Shown: positions 42,001 to 50,566, counted from the stretch's first letter. The stretch: DNA of 64,000 bases from Agromyces ramosus (GCF_004216665.1 NZ_SGWY01000002.1:844685-908684), one strand, 5' to 3'. Translations and numbers: made by a program. Notes: generated by a model from the sequence alone, not told the origin.

Positions 42001-44158
42001 CGAACAGCAGTCGGTAGGCGACATCCGTGTGCCCGTTCGAGCTCAGGGCGTCGGTGATGAGCGGGGTTCCGATGAAGCCCGTGGAGATTCGGTACCCGTT
42101 GTCGCGCACGATCTGCGCGAGGCGGTCGGCGGCATGGCGGCGCTCGTCGTCGTCGGTGATGATATCGAACTGCAGTGCGAGTGCGTAGGCGGTGGCCGAA
42201 TCGGAGAGGACCCGGCCCGAGCGGGCGACGTACTCGCGGTGGAACGCGGCGCGCGCCTCGTCGGCGAGGGCGCCGTAGCGTGCGGCGTCCTCGCCGCGAC
42301 CGAGCAGCGCCGCGGCATCCGCGACGATCCGGGCGGAGCGGGCGAAGTAGGCCGTCGCGACGATCTCGGCGTAGGTCTGCGCCGCCTCGGGCCGGCCGGC
42401 GGGCGCGAGCGGGTCGAGCCAGTCGCCGAACTGGAAGCCCGTGTCCCAGAGCCGGGTCTCGCCGGCGAGCTCGGCCACCTGGTCGACCCACGCCGCCATG
42501 CTGTCGAACTGGCGGCGCAGCACCTCGAGGTCGCCGAACCGCTGGTAGATGGTCCACGGCACGACGGTCGCGGCATCCGCCCACCCGGCCATCGCCCCCG
42601 AACCGGCGACCTCGATCGGCGAGGGCACGATCATCGGCACACCGCCGAGTCGGCGCTGCTCGGACTCGAGGTCGCGCAGCCAGGACGTGAGGAACCCGGC
42701 GCTGTCGTAGAGGAACGACGCCGTCGGCGCGAACACCTGCAGATCGCCCGTCCAGCCGAGGCGCTCGTCGCGCTGCGGGCAGTCGGTGGGCACGTCGACG
42801 AAGTTGCCGCGCATGCCCCAGACGACGTTCTCGTGCAGGCGATTCACGAGCGGGTCGGATGCCGCGAACCGGCCGGTGCGCTCCATGTCGGAGTGCAGCA
42901 CCTCGGCGACGACCGCGGCGGGGTCGAACTCGCCCGGCCATCCGGTGACCTCGGCGAAGCGGAACCCGTGGAACGTGAACCGCGGCGCCCAGGTCTCCTC
43001 GCCGTCGCCGCGCAGGATGTACGTGTCGACCTGCTTCGCGGTGCGCAGCGGCCCGGTGGCGAGTTCGCCGTGCTCGAGCACCTCGGCGTGCCGCAGGGTC
43101 ACGACATCGCCCGCGGCGCCGGTCACGGTGATGCGCAGCCGCCCGACGAGGTTCTGTCCGAAGTCGAGGATGGCCGTCCCCGAGGGGCTCGCCAGCACCT
43201 CCTGCACGGCGACCGTCTCGACGTGTCGGACGGGCGGACCGTCGGGCGCGACGAGCGTTGCGGTGTCGAGCTCGCGTACCGCGGCCGGCTCCCAGCCGAC
43301 GGCGTCGTACGCACTCGTCGACCAGGCCGCGTCGTACCGCCGGGCGTCGAAGTCCTCGCCGTGGTAGAGGTCGGCCGAGCGGATGGCGCCGGCGCCGACG
43401 GTCCAGTCGGGTCCGGATGCCACGACCTGCCGCGTGCCGTCGGCGTACTCGATCTCGAGCTGGGCGAGCAGGCCGAGCTCCCTGCCGTACAGCTCACGTT
43501 TTCCGTCCCAGCCGAGGTGGCCGCGCCACCAGCCGTCGCCGAGCCATGCGCCGAGCACGTTTCCGCCGGTGCGCACGGTGTCGGTGACGTCGAAGGTCGC
43601 GTATCGGAGCCGGCCCTGGTAGGCCGTCCATCCGGGCGTGAGCTCGTGGTCGCCGACGCGGACTCCGTTGAGCTCGAGCTCGACGAGTCCGTGCGCGGTG
43701 ACGTACACGCGGGCGCGGCGGATCGCCGCATCCGTCACCTCGAACGCCGTGCGGACGAGCGGCGCGGACTCGGCCGCGAACGCACCGTCGGCGTCGGGGC
43801 CGACCATGGTCGCCGTCCAGTCGGATGCCTCGAGCAGGCCCGTCTCGACGGCGGACCAGTCGCTCCACGCGGAGGCCGTGCCATCCTCGCCGACGACGCG
43901 CACGCGCACCTCGCGGCGCTCGCGCGACGCGAGCGGCGCGAACGGCCACGGCACCAGCACCGAATCGGCGCTGTCGACCGCGACGACCGACGACGCCGGC
44001 CCCGCGGCATCCGCTGCCCGCCCTTCGGCCTCGTAGTGCGCCTGCTGCCAGCCGGACGGGGCCGACGCGACGAGCCAGCTCAAGCGGGGCGTCGTTTCGC
44101 CGATGCCGAGGGCCTCGCGGTGGTGCTCGAAGCGGACGGGGGTGACGGTGATGCTCAC
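39017..44158 (-). CDS. GH78 alpha-L-rhamnosidase fused to GH3 beta-glucosidase
   Basis: 1713 residues, no signal peptide. Residues ~1-890 form a bacterial alpha-L-rhamnosidase: beta domains, then the (alpha/alpha)6 barrel with VPTDCPQRDERLGWTGD (general acid Glu near 466) and TTIWERWDSL (base Glu near 739). Residues ~890-1010 are a linker, partly acidic and alanine-rich (SEPAAEEAAAEDAELEAM). Residues ~1010-1713 form a GH3 enzyme with GPGVNIKRSPLGGRNFEYLS, nucleophile Asp in LVLSDWGAI (near 1179), the second GH3 domain and a fibronectin-like end. Both halves look full length and active. It would act on rhamnosyl-glucosides in the cytosol. The MFS gene lies upstream, LacI-controlled. Confidence 0.85.
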   Translation of the reverse strand: MSITVTPVRFEHHREALGIGETTPRLSWLVASAPSGWQQAHYEAEGRAADAAGPASSVVAVDSADSVLVPWPFAPLASRERREVRVRVVGEDGTASAWSDWSAVETGLLEASDWTATMVGPDADGAFAAESAPLVRTAFEVTDAAIRRARVYVTAHGLVELELNGVRVGDHELTPGWTAYQGRLRYATFDVTDTVRTGGNVLGAWLGDGWWRGHLGWDGKRELYGRELGLLAQLEIEYADGTRQVVASGPDWTVGAGAIRSADLYHGEDFDARRYDAAWSTSAYDAVGWEPAAVRELDTATLVAPDGPPVRHVETVAVQEVLASPSGTAILDFGQNLVGRLRITVTGAAGDVVTLRHAEVLEHGELATGPLRTAKQVDTYILRGDGEETWAPRFTFHGFRFAEVTGWPGEFDPAAVVAEVLHSDMERTGRFAASDPLVNRLHENVVWGMRGNFVDVPTDCPQRDERLGWTGDLQVFAPTASFLYDSAGFLTSWLRDLESEQRRLGGVPMIVPSPIEVAGSGAMAGWADAATVVPWTIYQRFGDLEVLRRQFDSMAAWVDQVAELAGETRLWDTGFQFGDWLDPLAPAGRPEAAQTYAEIVATAYFARSARIVADAAALLGRGEDAARYGALADEARAAFHREYVARSGRVLSDSATAYALALQFDIITDDDERRHAADRLAQIVRDNGYRISTGFIGTPLITDALSSNGHTDVAYRLLFATENPSWLYAVTHGATTIWERWDSLLPDGTVHPSGMTSFNHYAFGAVADWLHRVVAGLAPAAPGYRRLRIAPQPPRRGLTEASASLHTPYGEASSAWTLADGALELRVTIPVGATADVVLPSGVTHVVAHGEYRFAEPFQVDPDERPAVTVDTRFGDLVDDRAAMAVFMGVVTKYVPEAAEHMTGGLRGQDDMTPRQVAGMLPRSEEVLADLERGFAAVSAGEEAPADVPTASEPAAEEAAAEDAELEAMATLLTGEDFWRTRDGSGIRSLTVSDGPHGIRLQREGEDHLGLNASVPATCFPPGVALGSSWDPALAREVGAAIAREARALGVDVVLGPGVNIKRSPLGGRNFEYLSEDPRLTGAIATEWIRGVQGEGVGTSLKHFAVNNQETARMRVSAEVDARTLREIYLPAFEQVVREAAPTTVMSAYNAINGVFASENRWLLTRLLRDEWGFDGLVLSDWGAIKDRVEALAAGLDLEMPGTGDEGTAAIVAAVREGRLDRAIVERAVERLRRLAERTAPAEGATEPGDVAQADAEAHHALARRAAAASVVLLRNEHETLPLRAGQRVAVVGEFAVAPQYQGGGSSNVNAIRVDRPLDELRRALGDAHVVYAPGVSRAADADADADALLAEARDAAEAAEVALVFVGLHEHDQSEGFDRENLDLPADHVALIQAVASAAPRTVVVLMNGGVVSLEPWHDRVDAIVEGWALGQAVGGALADVLTGAVSPSGRLAETIPLALSDSPSYLNFPGENEVVRYGEGVFVGYRYYATADRPVRYPFGHGLSYTTFAHESFEVEATGPDTAVARVTVRNTGAVTGAEVVQLYVSPASSAVRRPVRELAGFAKVHLEAGEASAVEIALERRAFAFWDVTGDRWWVEPGTYAVELGRSVAHIVERRELTLEGDVDRPKPLSLESTVKEWFGHPVVGPALMHGMMANATPEQQAAAEANADMLKLVDSMPMGQFARFPGVEIPDEALEQLIALSLAESGAPA

Positions 44159-44212
44159 GATGGATCCTTCGGTGGTGGGTCGGAGGTGGTGGCGGGCGGC
44201 CGGCGAAGCGGC

Positions 44213-45556
44213 TCAGCGCACCGAGCGGATGCGGAGGATGACCAGCCCGCCGGCGAGCACGAGGCCCGCGGCGATCAAGAAGAGCAGCGAGTAGTTCTTC
44301 TCGTCGCCCGTCACGCCGACGAGCAGGATCGACGATGCGACGAGCGGCGCGACCGACTGCGGGATCGACGTGGCGAAGCCGGTGATGCCCATGAAGCGTC
44401 CGGCGTCCGTGGCCTTCTCGGGCAGCACGTCGAGCAGCAGGGCCTGGTCGACCGCGGAGAACATGCCGATGCCGGTGGAGACGATGAGCGAGCCCGCGAT
44501 GAGGGCGGGAAGGTCGGACGAGACCGCCATGAGCACCATGCCACCAGCCATGAGCGCGCCGCCGGTGACGACGAAGACCTTGCGACGCCGGAACCGGTCG
44601 GAGAGGAACCCGCCACCGAGCGCACCCGCGGTCACCGCGAGCACGCCGACGCCGCCCAGGGTTGCGATGATGCCGGCGACCTCGGTGACCTGCATGCCGA
44701 GGCGGCTCGCGAAGAAGAACGCCGTGAAGGTGGTGTTGAGCGTGAGGCCGAAGTAGAAGAGGAAGCGGCCGAGCCAATTGAGGGAGAAGTCGGGGTACTG
44801 GGCGGGGTTGTAGAGGTACTTGCGCAGCAGTCCGCCGACGGTGAGGGCCTCCTTCGGGAGTCCGCGGCTGTCGTCCTCGTGCACGAGCGCGACGAAGAGG
44901 GTGACGAGCACGACGCCGACGAGGCCCGGGATCAGGAACAGGAGCAGCGAGTTGCCGACGAAGCCCACGGTCAGGATGACACCGAAGACGGGCGCGACCT
45001 GCGTGGCGAACCCGGTGAGGCCGGCGACCTTGCCGCGCTGCTCCTCGGGCAGGCGGTCGGCCGTCGAGATCTGCAGGTTGCTGAGCACCGTGCCCCAGCC
45101 CCACTGGGCGAGCACCCAGCCGAATCCGAGCACGAACACGTTCGGCGCGAGCGCCATGACGACGAGCGAGATCACGCCGACGATCATGCCGCCGATCATG
45201 AACGGGCGGCGGCGGCCGATGCGCGTGCGCGTTCGGTCGCTCCACACACCCATGAACGGCGCGGTGAGCATCACGAAGAGCGCGCCGGCGCCGGTGATGT
45301 AGCCGAGCAGCTCCTCGCGGCCGGGGGCGAGTTCGTTCACACGGATGGAGAGCGAGATCGCGAGTGGGGTGATGAAGGCCATGAAGACGCCGAACTGGGC
45401 CAGCACCATGAACCAGATGTAGCGGGCGTCCACCTTGGGCAGGTCGGGCGCGGAGTCGTGCTCCTCGGCGATGACTTCCGGATCGACGGTGGCGGTCGGG
45501 AAGGGGGACGGAACCGGGGTGACGGTCGGCTCGTCGTCGCGGGCGGTCGGGTTCAT
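44213..45556 (-). CDS. MFS sugar transporter
   Basis: 447 residues. About twelve transmembrane segments from residue ~45, with an MFS loop motif GVWSDRTRTRIGRRRP and a central loop near 240-260. The N-terminal 40 residues are soluble and Pro/Thr-rich. The family branch resembles sucrose/glycoside permeases. ATG 45556 follows GGAGT. It lies upstream of the GH78-GH3 gene with 54 bases between, so it probably imports the glycoside that the fusion enzyme cleaves inside the cell. Twin operators lie between this gene and lacI-type regulator. Substrate is inferred. Confidence 0.83.
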   Translation of the reverse strand: MNPTARDDEPTVTPVPSPFPTATVDPEVIAEEHDSAPDLPKVDARYIWFMVLAQFGVFMAFITPLAISLSIRVNELAPGREELLGYITGAGALFVMLTAPFMGVWSDRTRTRIGRRRPFMIGGMIVGVISLVVMALAPNVFVLGFGWVLAQWGWGTVLSNLQISTADRLPEEQRGKVAGLTGFATQVAPVFGVILTVGFVGNSLLLFLIPGLVGVVLVTLFVALVHEDDSRGLPKEALTVGGLLRKYLYNPAQYPDFSLNWLGRFLFYFGLTLNTTFTAFFFASRLGMQVTEVAGIIATLGGVGVLAVTAGALGGGFLSDRFRRRKVFVVTGGALMAGGMVLMAVSSDLPALIAGSLIVSTGIGMFSAVDQALLLDVLPEKATDAGRFMGITGFATSIPQSVAPLVASSILLVGVTGDEKNYSLLFLIAAGLVLAGGLVILRIRSVR

Positions 45557-45615
45557 TGGGACTCCGTTGTCGTGTCGGGGCTGGGCATCCGCTCGCCGGT
45601 TCTCACCAAGGGGTC

Positions 45616-45631
45616 ACTAGCGCGTGCTAGC
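45616..45631. promoter_or_regulatory. LacI-type operator O1
   Basis: ACTAGCGCGTGCTAGC, with a perfect inner CTAGC-GCGT-GCTAG. It lies 60 bases upstream of the MFS start in the divergent region. It shares the ACTAGCGCG half with O2 at 45658-45673. Confidence 0.7.
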
Positions 45632-45657
45632 GGATGTGGACGATGCTACAGTGAGGA

Positions 45658-45673
45658 ACTAGCGCGCGCAAGT
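45658..45673. promoter_or_regulatory. LacI-type operator O2
   Basis: ACTAGCGCGCGCAAGT, a palindrome with one mismatch around a central CG, as LacI-family repressors prefer. Its centre is 42 bases from that of O1, four helical turns, and 33 bases before the LacI start. Confidence 0.7.
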
Positions 45674-45698
45674 AACGTTTCAATCGGAGGCCGAGCGG

Positions 45699-46697
45699 AT
45701 GTCGCAGACGACCAGCACTCGCCGGGTCACGGCGGCGGACATCGCGCGCTCGCTCGGAATCTCACGAGCCACGGTGGGCTTCGTGCTGAACGACACGCCG
45801 GGCCAGACGATCTCGGAGGCGACCCGCACCCGCGTGCTCGATGAGGCCAAGCGGCTGGGCTATCGCACCAACATCGCGGCACGAGCCCTCGCCAGCGGTC
45901 GCTCGCGGATCGTGCTGCTCGTGCTGCCCGACTGGCCGCTCGACTTCAACCTGCGCCGCAACATCGAGGAGGCCTCCCTCGCCCTCGACGAGGCCGGCTA
46001 CGCGCTCATCACCTACACACCGCACCCCACCGGCCACTCCCGCCCACTGTGGGAGAAACTGCAGCCCGACGTCGTCATGTCGATGACGCCATTCGCACCC
46101 GGCCAGGCGGAGTCGATCCGCGCCGCCGGCGTGACCAGGCTTATCCCCGACCCCGAGGCCCCGGTCGGCGAGGAGTACCCGGAAGAGGGTCCGGTGCTGC
46201 AGGTGCAGTACCTGGTCGACCTCGGGCACCGGTCGATCGCCTTCGCCGGCTCGGCGGATCCCCGCGTCGCTGACCTCGTGGCCCTCCGCCGCCGCCGCGC
46301 GAACGATGCCGCTTTGGCGCTCGGCCTTCCGCCGCTGCCGTCGTCCGACATCCAGTTGACGGATGCCTCGGCGGGCGACGCGATCGACCGCTGGCGCGAA
46401 GCGGGCGTTACGGCCATAGCCGCCTACAACGACGACGTCGCCGCGGCACTCGTCGGCGCCGGCCTGCGGATGGGGCTCACCCTCCCCCGCGACCTCTCCG
46501 TCATCGGCCACGACGACACCCCGCTCGCCTCGATGTTCGAACCGCGCCTCTCGACCATCAGCGTGAACACCGTCGGGCTGGGCCGCTATCTCGCCGGGCT
46601 CGCGCTCAGCGCGGTCGAGAACCGGCCGCTGCCCCCTGCCGGGCCTGAGTTGCGTGTCGCGCTCGTGCCACGGGCGTCGACCGCGCCACTCGGCTGA
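45699..46697 (+). CDS. LacI-family transcriptional repressor
   Basis: 332 residues. The N-terminal helix-turn-helix (RRVTAADIARSLGISRATVG) and hinge helix (AARALASGRS) are followed by a periplasmic-binding-like ligand domain (~60-330) with HRSIAFAGS and GHDDTPLASMFEPRLSTI. ATG 45699 follows CGGAGG. The gene is divergent from the MFS and GH78-GH3 genes, and two matched operators lie in the shared 142-base region, so it represses that unit and itself until a glycoside or sugar binds. It is the probable regulator of the rhamnoside locus. Confidence 0.9.
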   Translation: MSQTTSTRRVTAADIARSLGISRATVGFVLNDTPGQTISEATRTRVLDEAKRLGYRTNIAARALASGRSRIVLLVLPDWPLDFNLRRNIEEASLALDEAGYALITYTPHPTGHSRPLWEKLQPDVVMSMTPFAPGQAESIRAAGVTRLIPDPEAPVGEEYPEEGPVLQVQYLVDLGHRSIAFAGSADPRVADLVALRRRRANDAALALGLPPLPSSDIQLTDASAGDAIDRWREAGVTAIAAYNDDVAAALVGAGLRMGLTLPRDLSVIGHDDTPLASMFEPRLSTISVNTVGLGRYLAGLALSAVENRPLPPAGPELRVALVPRASTAPLG

Positions 46698-46820
46698 CGC
46701 CGACTGCGATCAGATCGCCAGCCGCGGATCTCGCTTCGATGCTGCACGGCACGAAGGTCTCACGTCCGGACCCGCATCCTGCCACCCGAATGCCGACGGA
46801 CGGGCTTTGGGGGACGCGCC

Positions 46821-47279
46821 CTAGGTGGCCGCGGCTTCCGCTGCCTTCTTCAGGTCGGCGGTGAACTGCTCGAAGTTCTCGTCGAACGGCGGGATCAGCC
46901 GGGCGAAGAATGGGAAGAACGGACCGCCGATGCGCTCGACGACCTCCACTCGCGTGCCGTCGGCGTCGCCGCTGAGGGAGTACGTGCGAGTGGACATCGC
47001 ATCGCCGAACGTCAGGCGCGCGTTCGGCTCGAACTCCTTGACCTTCAACGAAAACGTGCGGCTCGGGACGAGTGTCGAGACGAGCTTGACCTTCGAGCCG
47101 AGAGCGATCTGGCCATCCAGCGAGACGACCGTCGAGTTCCACCTCGGCCACTCGGCTGCAGCGGTGAGCAGTCGCCACACCGTGGCGGCGTCGGCGTCGA
47201 TGTGCCGGGCGATGCGGGTGGAGCGGCTGAACGTGGTCCGGGTCGTGGAGGCGACTCCATCGGGCGCAGTGGTGGACAT
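46821..47279 (-). CDS. SRPBCC-family (START-like) protein
   Basis: 152 residues. The fold pattern is that of the polyketide cyclase/SRPBCC family: an N-terminal strand and helix (FSRSTRIARHIDADAATVWR), LLTAAAEWPRWNSTVVS, beta strands to SLSGDADGTRVEVVERIGG, and a long C-terminal helix (NFEQFTADLKKAAEAAA). Such proteins bind hydrophobic ligands in a cavity; no catalytic residue can be assigned. ATG 47279 follows GGGGAAT. It converges on the LacI gene with 123 bases between stops. The neighbouring plus-strand fragment is unrelated. Confidence 0.75.
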   Translation of the reverse strand: MSTTAPDGVASTTRTTFSRSTRIARHIDADAATVWRLLTAAAEWPRWNSTVVSLDGQIALGSKVKLVSTLVPSRTFSLKVKEFEPNARLTFGDAMSTRTYSLSGDADGTRVEVVERIGGPFFPFFARLIPPFDENFEQFTADLKKAAEAAAT

Positions 47280-47371
47280 GTGATTCCCCGTTCTCTGCTT
47301 GAGGCCGGTTGTAGGGCGCACGGTCACCCGCTTGAGTGGATCGTCAGGTTGTGCTCCGACGGCGCCCGGCG

Positions 47372-47700
47372 CGGATCGAGAACCACCTCGGAATCCCCTC
47401 GGGGATCTCGGGCGCAGAACTCGCCGAGGCGCGCGAGTGCGGCACCGAACCGGTCGTCGTGGTCGGTGGCGGAAACTCGGCCGGGCAGGCGGCCGTCTTC
47501 CTGGCCGGGACCGCCTCGCGCGTTCACCTGGTCGTGCGCGCGGCGGACCTGACGGCGAGCATGGCGCGATACCTGGTCGCCCAGGTGGAGGCTCATCCGC
47601 GGATCAGCGTGCACCGGCGAACCGAGGTGGTCGAGGCGACCGGCACAACTCCTCGAGTCGGTCCTCGTCGAGCATCTGCCCTCCGGCACGCGAACAGGAG
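47372..47700 (+). pseudogene. Thioredoxin-reductase-like gene remnant
   Basis: The plus-strand frame from 47372 reads RIENHLGIPSGISGAELAEA, then jumps to ECGTEPVVVVGGGNSAGQAA and VFLAGTASRVHLVVRAADLT. These two pieces are normally about 60 residues apart in bacterial thioredoxin-reductase-like proteins. After GTT the homology continues in the +1 frame as LESVLVEHLPSGTRT from 47652. The N-terminal FAD domain and the redox CxxC are missing. An internal deletion plus a frameshift make it non-functional. Confidence 0.7.
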
Positions 47701-47727
47701 GATCACGGGCGTCAGCGGGTACGCAGG

Positions 47728-49626
47728 TCACTGGCGTTCGGGATGCTGATCAGGTGCCAGCGCCTGCATGACGGGCACGAACGCTGCTGCGCTCCACGCT
47801 TGTGGCCTGCACGCGGTCGGGTAGGGCGTTGGGCCATCGCCGTTGCCGCTATAGAGCTCGGGAATGCGATAGTCGAACCATTCAGCGGCGTCAACAAGCT
47901 GTTGCGCCAGTCGCCGCGCATGCTCGGTGAATCCGGACCGCCGTAGGCCATTGATGATGATCGCCGTGTCGTGTGGCCACACCGAGCCGCAATGATAGGA
48001 GAGCGGCCAGTATCCCGCCTCATCGTTGCTGAGGGTGCGCACGCCGAAACCGCTGGCCAAACGCGTGGAGAGGAGAAGGTCGGCCACGAGACGTTCCTCG
48101 TTGCCATCGAGCAAGCCTGTGCCGAGCAGGTGGCCGATGTTCGAGCTCAGCGAGGCCACGGGGTGCTTCGCACCGTCGAGCGCAATCGCCGGAAAGCGAA
48201 CGCCGTCGACTTCGACCCAGAATCGCTCGCGGAACCGCGTACGAAGCGCATCCGCGTAGGCCCGCCAGGCCCCGGAACCCGGCTCGCCGAAGGCGTCGAG
48301 CATCGCCGCCGCGTCGAGCGCGGCCTCGCACGCATAACCCTGCGCCTCGCAGAGCGCGATCGGGCCCTCGGCGCGGCTGCCGTTGCGGTGGCGGACCGCA
48401 TCGAACGAGTCCTTCCAGCCCTGGTTGGCGAGCCCGCGCCCGCTGCGGTCGATGTACTCCAGGAACCCGTCGTCATCGCTATCGCCCGAGTCACGGAGCC
48501 ATCCGAGCGCGGCGATCAGGTTGGGCAGCAGCGGTCGAAGATCCTCGATCGGAACTCCCGCCCGCCATGTGTCGTGCAGCAGGCAGATCCACAACGGAGT
48601 GGCGTCGATCGTGCCGTAGTACACCGGCGGTAGGACGATACCCTCGCGCGGGATCCGCAGGGGAGCGGCGCGCAGCTCGTGCAGTATCTTGCCCGGCGAC
48701 TCGGCGCCGATCGGATCGTCCTTGGTGCCCTGCCGTCGCGCGAGCGCTCGGAGCGTTCCGAGCGCGAGGTCGGTGCCCAGCGGCAGCAGCAGGCGGGCGG
48801 CCGTGATCGAGTCGCGGCCGAACAGGGTCAGGTACCAGGGGGCGCCAGCGGCGAGGAACGGTTCGTCGGAGTGATCAACAGTGACCATGGCGAGCCCGGC
48901 GAGCTCGAGGGACGCGGTCGATGCCCACCGATCGAGGCGGGCATCGCCCGTGGGAGCGGGCTCCGCCCACAGCGGGCGCGAGATGGCTGCGGTCACCGCA
49001 GCGCTGTCGGCGATCGCGAGGTCCAGCTGCACCTCCGCGGCGTTCCCCGACTCGACGGCGACGAACCACGTCGCCGCGACGCGGCTTTCGTCGCGGCGGA
49101 GGACGACCCCTCCGCCGGCGCTCGCGTGGACGGTGCGGGTGTCCTGGGTGATCGTGAGTCGGGACCCCGACCCCGCTGCAGTGAACGGTGCGACGACGTC
49201 GCTGCCGGCACGCACGAGGTCGAGGGAAGTGAAAGCCAGCGTGACGGTCAGGGTGATCCGAGCCCGGACGAGGCGATCGGTCGCGTTGGCGAGCTTCACC
49301 GTCTCGCTGACAGCACCCGGGCGCACCTCGCGAGTGTGCTCGGTGATGACACGCGGATCCTTGGTGGCATCGTCGAGGTGCGGGCAGACGCCGGTGAACA
49401 CGGCACGGCCGGTCGTGCGCCGCGTGCCGAGCGGCTCGGGTCGCCGTCCATCGACGGTCAGCTCGATCCCGCTGGCGATGCGCCAGTCCCCGTGGTAGAG
49501 GCCGTCGATCGTTTCCGGTCGCGTCGAGCCGTCGAGCTCGCACCACGCCTGCGTCGGCGCGGCGAGCAGGACGAGTCGATCGTTCAACATCGGGGCAGCG
49601 GTGCGTTTCTCGGCGGCATCAAACAC
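47728..49626 (-). CDS. Glycogen-debranching-type amylo-alpha-1,6-glucosidase-like protein
   Basis: 632 residues, GTG start at 49626. An N-terminal beta-rich domain (~1-220) of the GDE_N_bis type precedes an (alpha/alpha)6 barrel (~240-630) with FGRDSITAARLLL, EILHE-like segment (PGKILHELRA), DATPLWICLLHDTW, and SYHCGSVWPHDTAII. These are features of amylo-glucosidase or MGH1-like hydrolases. It is the last gene of the leftward sugar operon, seven bases after the Gfo/Idh gene. The true substrate is unlikely to be glycogen given the context; a small glycoside is more plausible. An alternative start is ATG 49590. Confidence 0.78.
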   Translation of the reverse strand: MFDAAEKRTAAPMLNDRLVLLAAPTQAWCELDGSTRPETIDGLYHGDWRIASGIELTVDGRRPEPLGTRRTTGRAVFTGVCPHLDDATKDPRVITEHTREVRPGAVSETVKLANATDRLVRARITLTVTLAFTSLDLVRAGSDVVAPFTAAGSGSRLTITQDTRTVHASAGGGVVLRRDESRVAATWFVAVESGNAAEVQLDLAIADSAAVTAAISRPLWAEPAPTGDARLDRWASTASLELAGLAMVTVDHSDEPFLAAGAPWYLTLFGRDSITAARLLLPLGTDLALGTLRALARRQGTKDDPIGAESPGKILHELRAAPLRIPREGIVLPPVYYGTIDATPLWICLLHDTWRAGVPIEDLRPLLPNLIAALGWLRDSGDSDDDGFLEYIDRSGRGLANQGWKDSFDAVRHRNGSRAEGPIALCEAQGYACEAALDAAAMLDAFGEPGSGAWRAYADALRTRFRERFWVEVDGVRFPAIALDGAKHPVASLSSNIGHLLGTGLLDGNEERLVADLLLSTRLASGFGVRTLSNDEAGYWPLSYHCGSVWPHDTAIIINGLRRSGFTEHARRLAQQLVDAAEWFDYRIPELYSGNGDGPTPYPTACRPQAWSAAAFVPVMQALAPDQHPERQ

Positions 49627-49633
49627 GATGGGG

Positions 49634-50566
49634 TCATTTCTTCCGGTGAACGTCGATGAAGGACGCCTGCTCCGCGAGCGAACGGCGGCACGCGTCGATC
49701 AACTCGGCGAGCTCGGCGCCGCGATCGGCGTCGACGGTGACGGGCGAACCGGTGCGTGCCGCGCGGGCGAACTCCTCACGCAGCTGATCGAACGCCGGTG
49801 CCATATCGAGGCCGCGGGTGTCGAGCTCCTCCCGGCCTGCTGGTCCGTATGCCGTGAGCGTCGTCGCGGCGGGGGTGCGAACCGAGCCCGACACGGCGTA
49901 CTGCCCGAGAGCCCCGCTTGCGTGGTCGGCGTCGATGGCAGTGTAGCCGCCGTGGTCTCGAACCTTGACGCGGAGGATCGGGCCGGCGACCTGCTCGGCG
50001 AGATCGAGCAGGTGCGGCCCGAGGTCGACGAGCGCTCCGAGCTCGTCGCGCCAGCCTGACGGCTCCGCCACGAAGCCGCCCGTGAGGAATCCACCATGGA
50101 CGTGGACTCCTGCAACGCCCGTCGGAGGCGCCTCGAGGGCGTTGACCGTTTCGAGAAACCTTCGCACGACAGGGTGGAATCGCCGGGTCAGCGTGAGCGC
50201 GCTCACGACTCCAGACGCCGCGACGGCATCGGCGAGCTGCCAGGCATCGGCAGGGTCGATCGCCGACGGCTTCTCGAGGAGGACGTGGCGACCGGCGTGT
50301 ACCGCGCGCATCGCGAGCGAGGACTGCACTGTCGGCGGCACGGCGAAGTCGACGGCCTCCGAGGCTTCGAGGAGCGCGTCGAACGTGTCGAAGACCGGTA
50401 CCCCGTCGGCCTGGAGCCGTTCGCGCGCGTCCGTGGCCCGCGCCCACACGCCGGTCAGCACGGTCGGGCCGGGGCTCGTGTGCATCGGAATGTGGGCCGT
50501 GCGGGCCCACATTCCCGCGCCGACGACGCCGACGCCTAATGGCGCGAACTGGGCAGATTCCGTCAC
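49634..50566 (-). CDS. Gfo/Idh/MocA-family oxidoreductase
   Basis: 310 residues. The N-terminal Rossmann domain has GVGVVGAGMWARTAH and LLEKPSAI with the conserved EKP. The C-terminal alpha/beta domain includes a candidate acid/base stretch (WRDELGALVDLGPHLLDLAE) with the D-x-G-x-H-x-x-D pattern. Enzymes of this family oxidise or reduce sugars at C1, C2 or C3 with NAD(P). GTG 50566 overlaps the GH63-like gene as GTGA. In this operon it probably oxidises a sugar or glycoside, which the TIM-barrel isomerase could then process. Substrate not known. Confidence 0.87.
   Translation of the reverse strand: MTESAQFAPLGVGVVGAGMWARTAHIPMHTSPGPTVLTGVWARATDARERLQADGVPVFDTFDALLEASEAVDFAVPPTVQSSLAMRAVHAGRHVLLEKPSAIDPADAWQLADAVAASGVVSALTLTRRFHPVVRRFLETVNALEAPPTGVAGVHVHGGFLTGGFVAEPSGWRDELGALVDLGPHLLDLAEQVAGPILRVKVRDHGGYTAIDADHASGALGQYAVSGSVRTPAATTLTAYGPAGREELDTRGLDMAPAFDQLREEFARAARTGSPVTVDADRGAELAELIDACRRSLAEQASFIDVHRKK

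Noticed and set aside
38372-45844. Continuous 2490-codon plus-strand frame across the GH78-GH3, MFS and LacI region
   Set aside because: It is the mirror of highly GC-biased codons on the opposite strand: Arg-, Val- and Gly-rich, no domain, and it crosses real genes on both strands.
47299-47946. 215-codon plus-strand frame
   Set aside because: Arg-rich shadow; the real signal in this place is the thioredoxin-reductase relic in another frame.
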